Positions 46,346-58,512 of a stretch of DNA of 64,000 nucleotides are shown piece after piece (the first letter of the stretch is position 1; each line of letters begins with the position of its first letter). The notes under the pieces were generated by a model that searched no databases, had not been told where the DNA came from, and worked only from the letters and a program-made list of their open reading frames with translations. A program made the position numbers and the translations under genes. The stretch covers positions 3,882,001-3,946,000 of the forward strand of contig JAFREQ010000042.1 of NCBI GenBank assembly GCA_025331565.1. Reading direction: 5' to 3'. Source of the stretch: Holacanthus passer (taxonomy: Eukaryota; Chordata; Actinopteri; Pomacanthidae).

Positions 46346-46391
<46 letters not shown>
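46346..46391. repeat. (TG)23 microsatellite
   Basis: Forty-six bases of perfect TG/GT dinucleotide. The minus-strand open frame over it reads His-Thr repeats only because of the dinucleotide. Confidence 0.97.
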
Positions 46392-46392
<1 letters not shown>

Positions 46393-48411
46393 TGTCCTGA
46401 AGTGAGAGGATCCTCTTAACGTCCTCCCGCCGGCACACGCTGATCTACTGCTCTGGGTGAGAGTCAGCAGCATCATCAGGGTTCACTGCTGCACGGCCTC
46501 AAGGGGAAATAATTTGTGCTATTCGCTCAATACAGAACTCTTTTTTTCTAATTGCCTCTGTCATCATGTGAGAGCTATAAAGACAGCAGACTGTCCTCTC
46601 GGGAGAAAAATGACAGCCTTTATCATTTGTTCGGCTTAAATCGGCCTGCTTTATTTTCACTCAGTGCCACAGATGGGTGTAACAAGTGCTGGACTCTGAG
46701 AATGTGTGTTTGCACAATCGGACATTAAACGTTGGTTTCTTAAACGTAAATGTGATCTTTGCCTTAACCTTTATACCACCACATAATCTGCCGACCTTAA
46801 CCAAATTGCTTTGATTGTCTAAACTTAACCAGAGCTTGATTATAGAGATGTCAGCTCCTGTGAGTCATTTTAATGACCTTTAGCTATAAGACTTGTTGAG
46901 ACAGAAGCTAGTATATTTGGAGATTTATGTTTCTATGATTTTTCTACAGAGTTGCCAAAACGTGGATCTTCCAAGAAAACTATATTTTATAGCAAATAAA
47001 CACAAAGATGAGTAATGAGTAATGTCGTATGTTTGAAAGGTGAAACAGACCTAAAGGGCAGATTTTGAGTCAAGTGAGGTTCAGTATCTTTCTGGACACT
47101 GGCTAAAAAGCATCAACCCTCCACCTCCTACACATGTGAGAATCAGTCAGACTGTTGTGTGTATGTAGCCTTCATGAATATATTATAAGGGCTTGACAGT
47201 GGGTTCCCGCATGGTCTCATTCCAGTGAAAGGTAAAGTATGGTGAAGGGGCTCCAGCTCAACTTTTGGTGTCTTCAGCATTTAAAAGTTTTAATTGGTTA
47301 CTCCAACTGGATCGTTCCTCATTATCTCACCGGTGCAACAATCCTCCACCAACGCAGACTGTCCCATTGAGTTTACACTGACATGATGGTGCACAAATGA
47401 AAAAGCTTTTCTAGGTTCTGGGAAAGTTTACAAATGTTAATTATGTAGAGTTTGAAATTTCATAAAAATAATTGTTTTCTTGTTTTCGAGATGTTCTGTC
47501 AAAGGTTGCACAGATATCTTTTTTATAATTGCTTCCAAAGGGAAAATGCTTTTTGGGCCGTAAGCACGAGTATCTGCACGGTAACAACTCTCTGAATAAA
47601 TACATGTTAGAAACACCCCTCAGTTTCTAACCGTGGAGAAAGACGTGGAAGTTCAAACCCAACTCTCCAGACTTTCCAGGCTTTGGGGGCTGTAAACTTT
47701 TTTCCTACTTTGGTCAAAATACCTCAGACTTGCTGTATGATGTCATCCAGCTTTGCATTTCCACACCAGAGGAGAGCCCAGTTTTAAACACTTTAAATAA
47801 AGTCTATTATAAATGATAGAATTCTGCATATTGTATATGAAAGTGTCAACAGCTTGAAAACACTTTTTTCTGTTGAATTTCCATCACAGAGATTCGATTT
47901 TAGATATGAAGTTCACTCGTTCGACTTTGCCTCAAAGCCTGGATTAGTTCAGTGAACTTAAACAGATAAAGTACAAATATACAACAATCAAATGTTTTCC
48001 GCTGTGGCTTCGATAGAAACTCCAACTGTACATGTGATCAAACCTTCTGTGGAGCTGTGACGAGACAGATGTGACTTCTGAAGGACTCTGAACGTGTCCT
48101 TGCCTCCGCGCTCTTTTTTATTTTAAATCAGCTTCACTCGGCTATTGTCTGATTGTCTGTCAGCCAATTAAAGAATGTAGAGCTTTGCCTTTCACACCAG
48201 CAGGCGAGAGGCTTTTCTCATAATGGATTATACAGCGTAATTCCCAGTGAATGTGTTTAAGGGAGGATCTTGAATAGCAAGCAGGAGAAAAGAAGTGGAA
48301 CTGTTTTCACTTAGACCTTTTCATATGCATCTATGGGATCAGTGGAGCCGAGGCTTTGGTCGTCTCTGTAAAGGAAAAATTGACTTTTTCTCATTTTTAC
48401 TGTATAGTCAA

Positions 48412-48439
48412 TGTGTGTGTGTGTGTGTGTATGTGTGTG
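48412..48439. repeat. Interrupted (TG)n microsatellite
   Basis: TG repeat of about 28 bases broken once by ATG. Confidence 0.9.
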
Positions 48440-50884
48440 GATGATGATACTGTAATGGTTGCCTGAATGCAGAGAGGAAGCTTTTATTCACTTGTTGGCG
48501 ATAAGCTGTGTGATCAGTGATGTTATGCCGTCAGTCCTCTCCTCAGAAAATGACTGTGCACCTCTGGAAAGGGATTAGTGAGCGATATTGTTACGACACA
48601 GTTTGAAAGCCCATTTCATCTCTCTGCCGCACTTCAGTCACTCTTACCTCTGTGGTTTATGTGCTGCAGTGATCATTGCTTTTGTCCCCCAAAAGTGGAA
48701 GTCTGCAATCAGTTTGTCCACAGGGTGATTTAAAATGTTTGCTCGTTGTCATCGCCGCTGATGTGCAGAGAAAAGTATTCACCTCCGTCAGGCTTCATTT
48801 CCTGTTTGGGTTGAAGGTAACATCCAGGCCATTTGTTTTAAAGGAAATAAAATGTGCCACTGAGTGAATGTGTGCTCTTAGAGGAGGTGAACTGGATGGT
48901 AGCTGGGCTCGTCGAAGGGCTGCTTGACATTGATGGGAGTTAGATTGATGCCGGTCGTCCTTCAGAGAGCATTAAAGCCTCCATCTGGTCACATGTGGCA
49001 GGTTCTGTAATGTAAACAGAGCTTTGTTTGCATCTGGGGGAGATGAAAAGTCTCGGAGGCAGCATTGTAATCATTTACACATCTCATCATAAAATCCTAA
49101 AGGCTTCATTTTCTATCTCACTCAGGGAAGAACAGAGTCAGAACTGAGAATAGAAACAATATTCAGCATAATAATCTGTTATTAGTAGTCAACATCTAAT
49201 AAAAAGTAAATGTCTCTCAGCTTTTCATGTGGCGCTTTTAGTGAATCTTTCTGCTGGAAAACACTTTATCAGGATTATCACCTAAACATGAACTTCAGGT
49301 TTGACTCGTGTTCTTCAGTAAGCTGTAAATGTAAATGTTCCATCTGAGGCTATTTGACAACTGCTTGATGATTAAAAAGAAAATCAGTTTAACATTTTAA
49401 CTCTGCAGCATCAGAAACTATGGAGCAATGCAGCAAACAAACAAAGAAACCCCCCTCAAAGGCCTTTTTATATTTCAGTAAACTGAGAACATGAAATCAA
49501 ACTGTGAAATCACAACGCATGTATGAGAGAACATACCTGGTTAAAGTTGTAGAAAGCTGTCAATAGTCCCACATGGTCGCCCATATATTTTGTTTTTATA
49601 ATGTTATTAACATTAATATTTAGTGGTTAAAAATGAAATAATTAAAGTGATCTTGTTCATTGATGTGTAACTTATGTCTTAGATTTTTATGTAAATAATT
49701 TGATGTTTATCTCGCTCAGCCAACCCTGCTGTGTCTGATTTGAGAAGTCAGCTGTTTGTTTCTGAAAGACGCCACCTGATTGGTTAGAATTAACTTGAAC
49801 TGTATTTCATCGACAGTACATATTATATAGTAAATAATAAAATAATACATATAGTACATTCTAGTAAATGTCGGATGCAGCAGATGTTACTCTGCCCATC
49901 ATGTTTTGTATTGTTTATGTCACCGGCCTGATGAGTGCAATGAAGACGTGATGTTGAAAAGTTGTAGCCTTGATATCAAACCACCACCTCCTTGATTGAA
50001 GAGAACTCTGGCTGAAGCCTGGCGCTCGCTGCGCCTCCCAAATGTTCTTTAAAAGGCCTCCATCCCTCATGGTGCTGCTGTGAGGATGTTCCCACTTGTA
50101 GGTGTTTTATTCAGCCGTATTGTGCAGCTTCTTGTTTAATAAATTGGGGTTTTCACGGCCCTGTTGCTCGCTCTTTGTTCGGGCTTTGATAGCCTGTTAG
50201 AGCCTCATTGCTCAGCCTGTTGTGACAAGCTGCTGTTGTTCTGTACACAAGTCTGTGATTCACCTTAATGGTCCACGAATGTACAGAGGGATTTGTTCCA
50301 CACAAGTGGAGGTGAATAGCTATCAACACTCGCTGGTGACAATGCTGCATGACTTTAAATCCTGCTTCCCCCAGGATCAATGCAGAGAGAGAGCGATCCA
50401 GGGATAGACAGGAACCCACAGGGGGACCGGTCTGCACACTAAGACGTGACGCCACACACTCTCTCTGATAGAGGTACAGAGATAAAGTTTTTGTCATTTA
50501 ATAAACTCCATGTCAGCCATTAGATCTGAGCAAGCTGTTTTTCTTATTTATTAACAGGTGCATGCAAGTTTTTCATATTAGGTTGTGTCTGTCAGCTAAG
50601 AACCCAGACAATATATATACTGATATTACATTGTTAGATTCTGATGTAACAATGAAATTATTTCTCAAACATGTTTATTAACTTTTTATTTATTTTGAAT
50701 TCTCAGGGAAAATCCAAAGTTTCCCGAAAACACTCTTTTGAGTATAAAACAATGCAAAAAACAATGTAGATTATTTACATTTGATGGAATATTTCATACA
50801 TTATCATCAATAATGAGTTGGAACAAAATACAGTATTTAAACAGCGTGATATTTCAACAAACTTAAAGCAGCAAACACTGACTT

Positions 50885-51240
50885 TTTGGCTACTTGGGCG
50901 ACACAAACAAGCTGTGAACACATTGGCATATTTTAGTTGACATGATGAAACAGTTTCTTAGCAGCAACGTGATCATTCATTTGGAGCTGTGTTTGTGTCG
51001 ACCTGGTGAATCTCAGTCCAATATTCACTCTGTTTTAGTTCTGTTTTTTTGTCTGTACCAGCTCCTGAGGGAAATATCTGCCTGTTTAGCTGCTAAAAGC
51101 TCAGCTGCGTTCGCCAGTTAGTCTCTAACTTTGCCTGTTTGGTGCTGAGCAGGTTGTGTACGGGGGGTTTTAGAGCTTTTCCACAGCTGCCCGATGTGGC
51201 TGAAAACACGGCTGTGAGAGGTGAGAGTGAAATACAATAG
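50885..51240 (+). repeat. Dispersed repeat family R1, copy B
   Basis: Landmarks: CTACTTGGGCGACACAAACA, CATTCATTTGGAGCTGTGTT, GTGTCGACCTGGTGAATCTC, AGTCCAATATTCACTCTGTT, TTAGTTCTGTTTTTTTGTCT, CTCCTGAGGGAAATATCTGC, TTAGCTGCTAAAAGCTCAGC and CTGTTTGGTGCTGAGCAGGT. It aligns by eye with copies A (5549-5920) and C (58275-58512, reversed) and is the best preserved of the three. The 70-codon minus frame inside it has no function that I can recognise. Confidence 0.75.
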
Positions 51241-53339
51241 TAAAGTTGTGTGTCGCAGCTAAAAATGAGCTGAAACGTACTATAATATCTATGAAGATTC
51301 ATCACTGCAATGTCATTATCGTTGTGAATATAAAATTTGAATTATATCCAGTTAAAGGTGACAGTGGATCTGAAGAGGTTTAAATGTAACAAACACTCAT
51401 TATGTACTGAGGTACACTGTGAATCATTAACTGCAGTAGAAAGTGATTAACTGTAAAGATGTAATATTTGCATATCAGCTGATCTTCAGTATCTGCATTA
51501 ATCATTGTTGGCTGATTAATCGCTCTGTCTTAGTCACATTTAAGCTTTTTAGACGATCTTGAAACAGGATGCAAAAATTAAACAAATGTGTGATTAAAAA
51601 ATGTAAAGCTTTTGGTCTTTAGTTCTTCTTTAGTGCAAATGTTTGATATGAGGGAATCTCGAGGGTTAATCATTCAAGTAGAGAAGTTCACAATTGCAGT
51701 TTCAGAGCCTTCTCAGCAGTTTGATCTGTGTCTTCTCAAAAACATTTTCAGTAATAAAAGAACTTTGTCCAGCAGCATTGTCGTGAAAATAAAACACATA
51801 AAACACAACCATGTAACTGTCTGCTTTTATATAAAAATCATCCTTTTGAATAATGAGGCCGGGCAGCTGGTTTATAGTCACACGCCAGACGTGTTCAGCT
51901 CCTTTTACCGCAGAGGTTGTTTAATGCTACACGTTTAATATATGTGATAAAACACTGTATTGTTGCAGAGGACCTGGCAGTGGTGTGATAGATAGATCGG
52001 GAGCAGGGTGGCTGTAGAATCTCATCGACCTCTGGAGAAGAGAAGATGCTGACTATTGAAAGTCAGCCCTTTCCCCTCGACTTTAACATCCCTGTGCTCA
52101 CGTCTGAAGGGAAACGGTTGAAATGCAGGAGATGATCCTCAGGGTGTGTGACAGCAGTCAGGTCAGACGTGTGTGTGTGTGTTGAGGGTTGAGGGACGGG
52201 TGGATTTGAACAGTGGATGGATGCTGTGCTGTGAGAAGTATTAAATACCCTCAGAGGCGTGAGAATTTTCACAGGCTGCCTCTTGGCTGCACGGAGTGAT
52301 AGATGGTTCCTATTAAAGTTGGGGAGGCAATTAAAAAAGAGACAAGGAGAGCCAATCCCTCTCATCTGTAATCACGCTCCCTCTCTACAGTGATGCTGCA
52401 GAACGAGTGAGAGATGCGCTGTTTAATTTTGTATTTAGAGGGAGTTTTGTCACCTGCCCTCCTCTCACATTCATTCACTTTTGCCATTAATCACTTTCTG
52501 ATCAGTTTGAGTTTCCTGCAAAACTCCTCATGCACCAACGTCTTTCAAATGTCATATGTCTGTTACTATCTCCTTTTGCACATTTCTTCTGCTGCTTCAA
52601 AAGCACAGCAGTTTTTCTGTCCAGCTGTTCTCTGCAGCAGCGGCACAGACGCAAGCAGAACTTTTATCAGCAGTATAAGTCGGGCGCCCTGCAGAGCCCT
52701 GCTCCCACTTAAGGGATTACCTGGACCCCCTGCATCTCCGCTTCTGGTTTTACAAGTATTCCTGTTTGGTCATTTCATCTCCTCGTGCTCCCTCAGCCAA
52801 GTCTGTTCGGCCAAATGGTGCAGACACTCAGCACACAGGAGGGGAAATGGGGACTGTTACCTTGGGAACAACACAAGCTAATAATCTCGGTGTAAAATCT
52901 TACTCTGCGGGCTCAGGACGGACATTTAAAGGCAGACCCATTTTCACACGTCCTCCTTAAAGTGGCCCAATGTGCAGCAACAAGGTGCTGAGGCATCTTC
53001 ATCCAGCTATTACCAGCTCAGGGCCGACATAACCATTCCTCAGCACCGTTAACGGAGAGTGTGGAGGAGCTTGTTTCCTGCAGTGTGTTGAAGCAGAAAC
53101 AGGCCACTTAAATGGCCACAGCACTAATGTCAGAAGACACTATGACAACTTTATCAAATATTACAGAAACACTGGCTGATACTACAAATCTGATGAACAT
53201 ATGTCACAACATCCCCGTCACTCTCAGATGTACTTTGTCTATTGTGCTAATTAGCAAACATGCTCAATGTCAGCATGTTTTTTTTTTTGTTTTAGTTTTT
53301 TTATATAAACATCTAATATAATATTAGTTATTGATTAGG

Positions 53340-53500
53340 ATAATTTAAATTTGGTTTTTAAAAGAATTTTGACCAGGTTGAGTTAAAAAAATAAACTTCC
53401 AAATGCCCCCTGGTGGACAAACTAAGTATTGGCCGACGCATATGCCGATACCAGTATATATGTGATGCACCAATATTGGCTGGATGTCTGATCATGCTCT
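53340..53500 (+). repeat. Possible diverged dispersed repeat
   Basis: GCCCCCTGGTGGACAAACTA, AGTATTGGCCGACGCATATG, CCGATACCAGTATATATGTG and CACCAATATTGGCTGGATGT together resemble a fish repeat that I recall with GCCGATA and TATTGGC phrases. The CCACCAGGGGGCA on the minus strand (53403-53417) is a good CTCF core. Class and ends are uncertain. Confidence 0.35.
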
Positions 53501-54412
53501 ATTGGCTTCATGGTAATTAATTAGTGCAGCATGTTGCAATGAAACCAAAGAGTTTTCACCAGGTTGTAAAAGTCACAATGAGGACGACCATTCTTTACAC
53601 TTCCTCCAACTAGATGCTGATTGTTGTGGGTGAAGTTAGATATTAGACTCTGGTCAGAGCTTGATGCTTTTGTTAAGAAGTGACTCGACACAGGGGGATA
53701 ACAGGGACTTGAATATTTAAATTGAGCACATAAACCTAAATAGAAGAAAAATATGAAGAAAAAAAAACCTAATTAATGTTTGTCCTGATTACATAATTTC
53801 ATTGGTGTGTTTCCTCTTGAATCCTTTGTGTCTCTTTTTGTTAGATCTTTTTCTGTCATTTTCATTTTACGGAGGTGAAAGCTGGTTGATTTTTGAAAAA
53901 ATGTTACTTGAGTTTGGTCGACTAGTTCACACTTTACCATTTTTGTTGCCTGCTGTCTTACATCTTCTCCTGAGCTTCATTTTCTATTCTTTTTATTCAA
54001 GGCTGCTTCTGTCATGTATAAATTGAGAGCACTGACTCTTCAACTCCGGGTCTTTCTCTATTAACTACAGTTCTATAACTGTAACTCAATTCATGGCCTG
54101 TATTGTGCGTTCACAATGATAATAATTTAAGAATCCATTAAGTAAGCTGTTATACTGTTGGCATGAAACTGTGAAAGAGCTCAGGTATTTTTACTCGGGA
54201 GATTAAAAAAAGCTACAGCAGCTTAAAACATTTCTCCTGCTAAATCAGTTAATGTGGCGAGTAAAAGAAAACCAAGAGTGAAGACAGACTTAATACGGAC
54301 CTTTAGAGCATGCTTCTTCAACTGTATTTTAACTGCGTCTATGAAACATACAATTAACACTCAATTTAGAATTATGCTCTTTTTTGTTTCTTGTGTTGTG
54401 TTGTATGTTGTT

Positions 54413-54432
54413 GAAATGAAATGAAATGAAAT
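54413..54432. repeat. Short (GAAAT)4 repeat
   Basis: Four perfect GAAAT units, 20 bases. Confidence 0.85.
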
Positions 54433-55032
54433 ATTTCACTATGAAAGATCTGCCTTCACTAAATGATTCAATAGATCTGATTGTCTTTGATCCTGTGGTG
54501 CAGTGTTTCTGTGTTCCCATTGATTTTGCCCCCTTTGCTATGACAAGTGATCAAAATTAGGCATCCTGGGGGGCAGATGTGTAGAGGAACCTCCCAGCAT
54601 GCACCTCTGCAGTGGACGAATTAGATTCATGTCACGCATATGTGTTATCAGTGTTGTTGTGTTCTACATTGTCTCTACACGATTAGTCCAATGAGCAAAT
54701 ATGTTTAGACCATGATGTTTTCTTTTGTGTTTGATTCATTTGTGGTTATTAGTGACACACGAACAGATAAAGTAAATAAAGATAAAGATAGGGTTAGATA
54801 GTTAAAGTTTCTATGTCGGCACATATGTTGCAGATATGAGCTGAATAAGGTTTGTAGGTAGGACTGAAGCTAATGATTCATTTGTTGTTAAATCATCTAA
54901 TCTGTACAAGTTGTAAAAAAAAAAATGCTTGTTTGTTGCTATTTGTGTTTTATCTGACTAACCAAAGATATTGAATCTGCAGTTATTTAAAACAGAGACT
55001 CACTGATTATTTGAATTAATTGAAAGACGAGA

Positions 55033-55257
55033 TCGTCGTATTCTTCATGTTTTGTTATTACATGTTTAAATTTGGCACATTCTAAATATGTTTCTCTCTT
55101 TCTGTCTCTCTCTCCCTGATGGGTGAACTGTCTCCACTGCCCTTCCTCCTGCTGGGTCACCTTCTCCATCACCTCCCCCCTCCACCCGATCCTGGCTTTC
55201 CTCTGGGCTGCACCACCTCCTCCCCCGGCTCTTTTTGGCTGACTGTCTTAGGTAAGT
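55033..55257 (+). promoter_or_regulatory. Acceptor fused to perfect donor (AG|GTAAGT)
   Basis: From about 55033 to 55249 there is no AG dinucleotide, roughly 217 bases, and from 55090 the stretch is strongly pyrimidine-rich. It ends GACTGTCTTAG at 55251, immediately followed by GTAAGTG, a perfect donor. An AG exclusion zone this long is a hallmark of a real 3' splice site with a distant branch point. An acceptor directly joined to a donor is the structure of a recursive (ratchet) splice site, which lets a very long intron be removed in steps. Ordinary alternatives: a conventional exon starting at 55252, or a conventional exon ending at 55251 (the 44-codon plus frame from 55119 is open through it). 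Strand would be plus. Confidence 0.35.
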
Positions 55258-55370
55258 GTTCTGTTTTAAAGTATTACTCACAGCCTGGCTCTGCTGGCTG
55301 TGGAGCTGTGTGGGATGCTCTTCCAGCAGCAGTGTCCCTCTCATAGTGGAGGTCGGGTCGAGATTTAGGA

Positions 55371-55426
55371 CCAGACCAGACTGGACTGGACCGGCCTGGA
55401 CAGGACTAGACTGGACTGAACTGGAC
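55371..55426. repeat. Degenerate GACTG/GGACT tandem
   Basis: About eleven imperfect copies of a five-base GACTG-like unit (variants GACCA, GACCG, GACAG, GACTA), giving an internal near-repeat of ACTGGAC. Confidence 0.7.
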
Positions 55427-58190
55427 AGTTAGCCCAGAGCAGTTTAAGACTTCACATTCAGAGCAACAAGCTGGTAGAGAGACACTGCACCGACTCAGGC
55501 GACGATGCTTTTCAGCTCTGTTTAGGCTACAAGGTTACAAATCACTGGTTTATTCATGTAGCGAGAAATGAAAGAGTTTTTACATGTTTTATTCCAGGAC
55601 ACAAGAAAATAAATAAGATGTAATCTAGTATGACAACAGGGCGTAATCATGTCATCGTCTGCGAGAGACAGAAAAATGGAACAACATCATAATCCCCCCA
55701 CAACCTCACAGGCCGGGATATTTTATTGAAGCGAACGTGCTCGACCAGCCAGGCAGCTGTTACAAATTGTGGCTGCTGCAAAAGGACAGACCTTTTGTGA
55801 GACATGCAATCTGCCCATTGATAGAGAAGCAAAAAGAGAAGATTGATAGAAAAGTGAAAAATGTGCGAGAGAGACGGAGCAGGTCAGGAGGAATATGATG
55901 TGAATGACCTTTCCTGCAGACTGACGGTGGCTGAAGAGACGATAATCACTGATGTTCCTGCAGTTTTAAGCTTTCGACTGATTTTGCAAATTTTTCTTTT
56001 CATTTTAAAGCTGTGTGGGATTTATTTTTAAGGAAAACTGTGATCACTGCACTGCACACCTCAGACAGACAAACAGGAAGTGAGACTGTAGGATTGTGTC
56101 TTTACTGGGAGAAACTTGTCTTTAAATTGTGTGTCACTGTCGAGGCAGCTGATGGTTTCCTGCTGTCTGAACCCTCACACATCTTTTCTTTGCACACGCA
56201 CACACAATATCATCCTCCTTTCTTCTGCACAGAAAAATGTATGCTTGGCCTTTTATTTCCACTTGAACCCATCGACAGGACGGACGGCGTGTCACATCTG
56301 ATCACTGCTCCCTCTGGTGGCGTCTGTTGACAGAGATCACCCCGTCAGACGGCCTCTGCTTTTACATATTCTGTGCAGGTATCGATGTTGGCGCAGTGTT
56401 CAGTCACCTTAACTCATCGTGTTCTCTCCCCTGCTCGAATGGCATGTTGGCGTTTTCACAGCACAATATTTGCTCTCAGTCAAACCCCGCAGAGATTTGC
56501 TTGCAGCCCATTATTGGACTCTCATGCTCACGGTGGCAGGTCCACAGCTGGACGTCTCCCCCATCCTTTCCGCCCATCCTGACCTGTCCACTGTGAGAGA
56601 GCCGGTGTGTGAAGAAGCTTTTCACCCAGATACACAATCACAGCTTGATGTCATTGTGATGCTTTGGATCGATACTGAGATCTCAGCCCGAGCTGCACTG
56701 AGCTCCTCCAGCTCCTGCTCTACCGGAGTGCTCCACTAGATGGTATAGCCTAGTCAAGAGTGAAACGGCAGCTGCTGGAGGAGAGGAGGGAGATTTTCTG
56801 TGAGTGTGTGTGTGAGTATGTGTGTGTGTGCTTCTGTATGTCTTAGGGTTTCATCAGATTAAGCAGGTCTTTATTCCGGAGACGGAGAGTAAACATTTGC
56901 TTTTGTCAATCCTCCCCTGTGATCCCTCTCATTGTCGCAGCTTAGGGGTGAATTTGGTGCAAAGTCAACTGTGGTGCACATGTAGCTGTGGGAGTGTTAG
57001 TAGTTTTCTGTGTGTATGTGTGAACCTGTCAGTATAGATATCCACCTATTAACACCTGCCAGTCGCCTCTATGCCGCCCGTGTTTGCTGACACAGGCCGT
57101 ACTGAGGCTACGCTCCTGAAACCGGCTCTGACAGTGATTGTCAGGTACGAGGAACCAGGCGTGTTGTTCGAAGCACAGCGGAGGGATAACAAGACCTGAC
57201 AGGGCCTTGACTGGTTAACTGCATCAAAATAATTGGGAATGTGTCACTTTTAAACCCGGCAGGTAGCTGGGATTAGTCGAGCAGTCGCACAGCCGGGCGA
57301 TCAAATCAACACTTGTTTATTCATTGAGAGGCAGCTCTATTAATTGTATTGTGGCAGCCAGCAGGTTTGACTGCGTCACGATCAGGACGTTGGTTTGGCC
57401 CAGACACAACAGGCCTGTGCTCGATGACAGGTATCATCAAAGCAGGCAGAAATGTTTGAAGTGAATGCCCTTTTTTTCCAGCTCACGTGGCATAAAACAG
57501 CCACCGTTTGTAAGCTGAAATTGGTTCAGGGCCCAATTTGCCTCAAGAGCTGACCTGCTGTTGACTTCTGCTGTTTTTGGCTAATGTTTTAAATAACCGT
57601 CTGGGTTTTCAGCTTTTCCCGTACTAACAGAATGTGCCAGTGCAAAGTCCCAAAAAGAATAAAAAAATACTCTGACAGCAGCTCAAATTGGCTTCGGGAA
57701 AACTTATTTTATAGCAGAGCCGAGTTCTGGCATTAAAAATTCTCACAGTATTACTCAACATGTTCCAGACAGGAAGTCAGAGAGTTTCAAGGTTGCTAAT
57801 TTGCACAAAACCCTAAACAGAGTTCCAGGCTGTGTTGTTCAGTCTAATCAGTGTTCGTGTTCACAGTCAGAGTCAGAGATAATTATAACGAGTACTTGTA
57901 CTAGTACTTCTCATCACCTGCGAAAGGTCACTTACTCTAATGGAGCCGACGGCTGGAGAGACGATATTCTTAACCGATGTATCTGCAGAAAAAAATAATG
58001 AAACGATTCAAAGGATGCTACAAAGTGGTTGGAGTATTTTTTTGATAGTGTCATCATTATACAGCATAATGTACACTGAGCACTTTTTTAAGTAGACGTT
58101 TTAAAACAATATTCTGTAGAGTGAGTTGGCAAACCATTTCCTTCGTAAATCTGTCAGTTCATTATTTTTCATTTGTTGCACTAGTCAGTG

Positions 58191-58203
58191 TTTTTTTTTT
58201 TTT
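58191..58203. repeat. Poly(T) tract, 13 bases
   Basis: Thirteen T residues after CAGTG. It lies near the right-hand (5', minus-strand sense) side of the unique DNA preceding R1 copy C. Confidence 0.85.
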
Positions 58204-58274
58204 ATAACTATGGGTCAGATGACTGTGTAATGTGAAATATATCCCTCGTAGTCAAATTGCTGCAGCAAACTCTA

Positions 58275-58512
58275 CAAAGCATTTTACTCATTGTTTGGGT
58301 TTTACAGCCGTAACTTTACCGTCTGGATTCAATTTAAGTTGATAAATCTGCTATATGCACCAAACAGAAGAAACTGGCAATTAACTTGTGAACAAAGTGC
58401 AGCTTTTAGCTGCTAAAGAGCTGGATATATTTCTCAGGAGTTGACAGAGATCAACAGTGAGCCAAAAGGAGAGTGAATATTGGACTTAGAGTCATGAGCT
58501 GGTCAAAAGTGC
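58275..58512 (-). repeat. Dispersed repeat family R1, copy C
   Basis: Read on the minus strand: TAAGTCCAATATTCACTCTC, CTTTTGGCTCACTGTTGATC, AACTCCTGAGAAATATATCC, TTTAGCAGCTAAAAGCTGCA, CTTCTGTTTGGTGCATATAG and, near 58290, CCCAAACAATGAGTAAAATG. These match copy B through its central 200 bases and copy A through its 3' end, showing that the three copies are one family in two orientations. Confidence 0.7.

Larger units (their letters stand above)
43835..50880. other. Unique non-coding sequence
   Basis: Contains microsatellites at 45415, 46346 and 48412 and a possible diverged repeat at about 45165-45245 (GGGTGGACCCATGTGCAGAC). At 44410-44451 a 12-base GTCGGCTGCAGT is repeated directly at 30-base spacing in a repeat-free stretch that may be conserved. 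A 120-codon plus frame (45888-46250) has no recognisable content. Confidence 0.5.
51245..58270. other. Unique non-coding sequence with possible CNE
   Basis: Holds a possible repeat with a CTCF-like site (53340-53500), a short GAAAT repeat (54413-54432), the AG|GTAAGT site (55033-55257), a degenerate GACTG tandem (55371-55426) and a second CTCF-like core on the minus strand (56306-56320). About 57280-57780 is repeat-free and looks like a conserved non-coding element. A 155-codon plus frame at 52414-52881 and three overlapping frames at 56327-56739 have no recognisable domains. Confidence 0.5.

Noticed and set aside
46211..46438. Minus frame with (His-Thr)n
   Set aside because: It is a translation of the TG microsatellite at 46346-46391.
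52414..52881. 155-codon plus-strand open frame with hydrophobic runs
   Set aside because: Pyrimidine-rich DNA reads as L/S/F-rich protein; other frames overlap it, and there is no recognisable family or start context.
56327..56739. Three overlapping plus frames after a TGTGCAG acceptor-like site
   Set aside because: All three frames are open together in GC-richer DNA, which argues for composition rather than coding.
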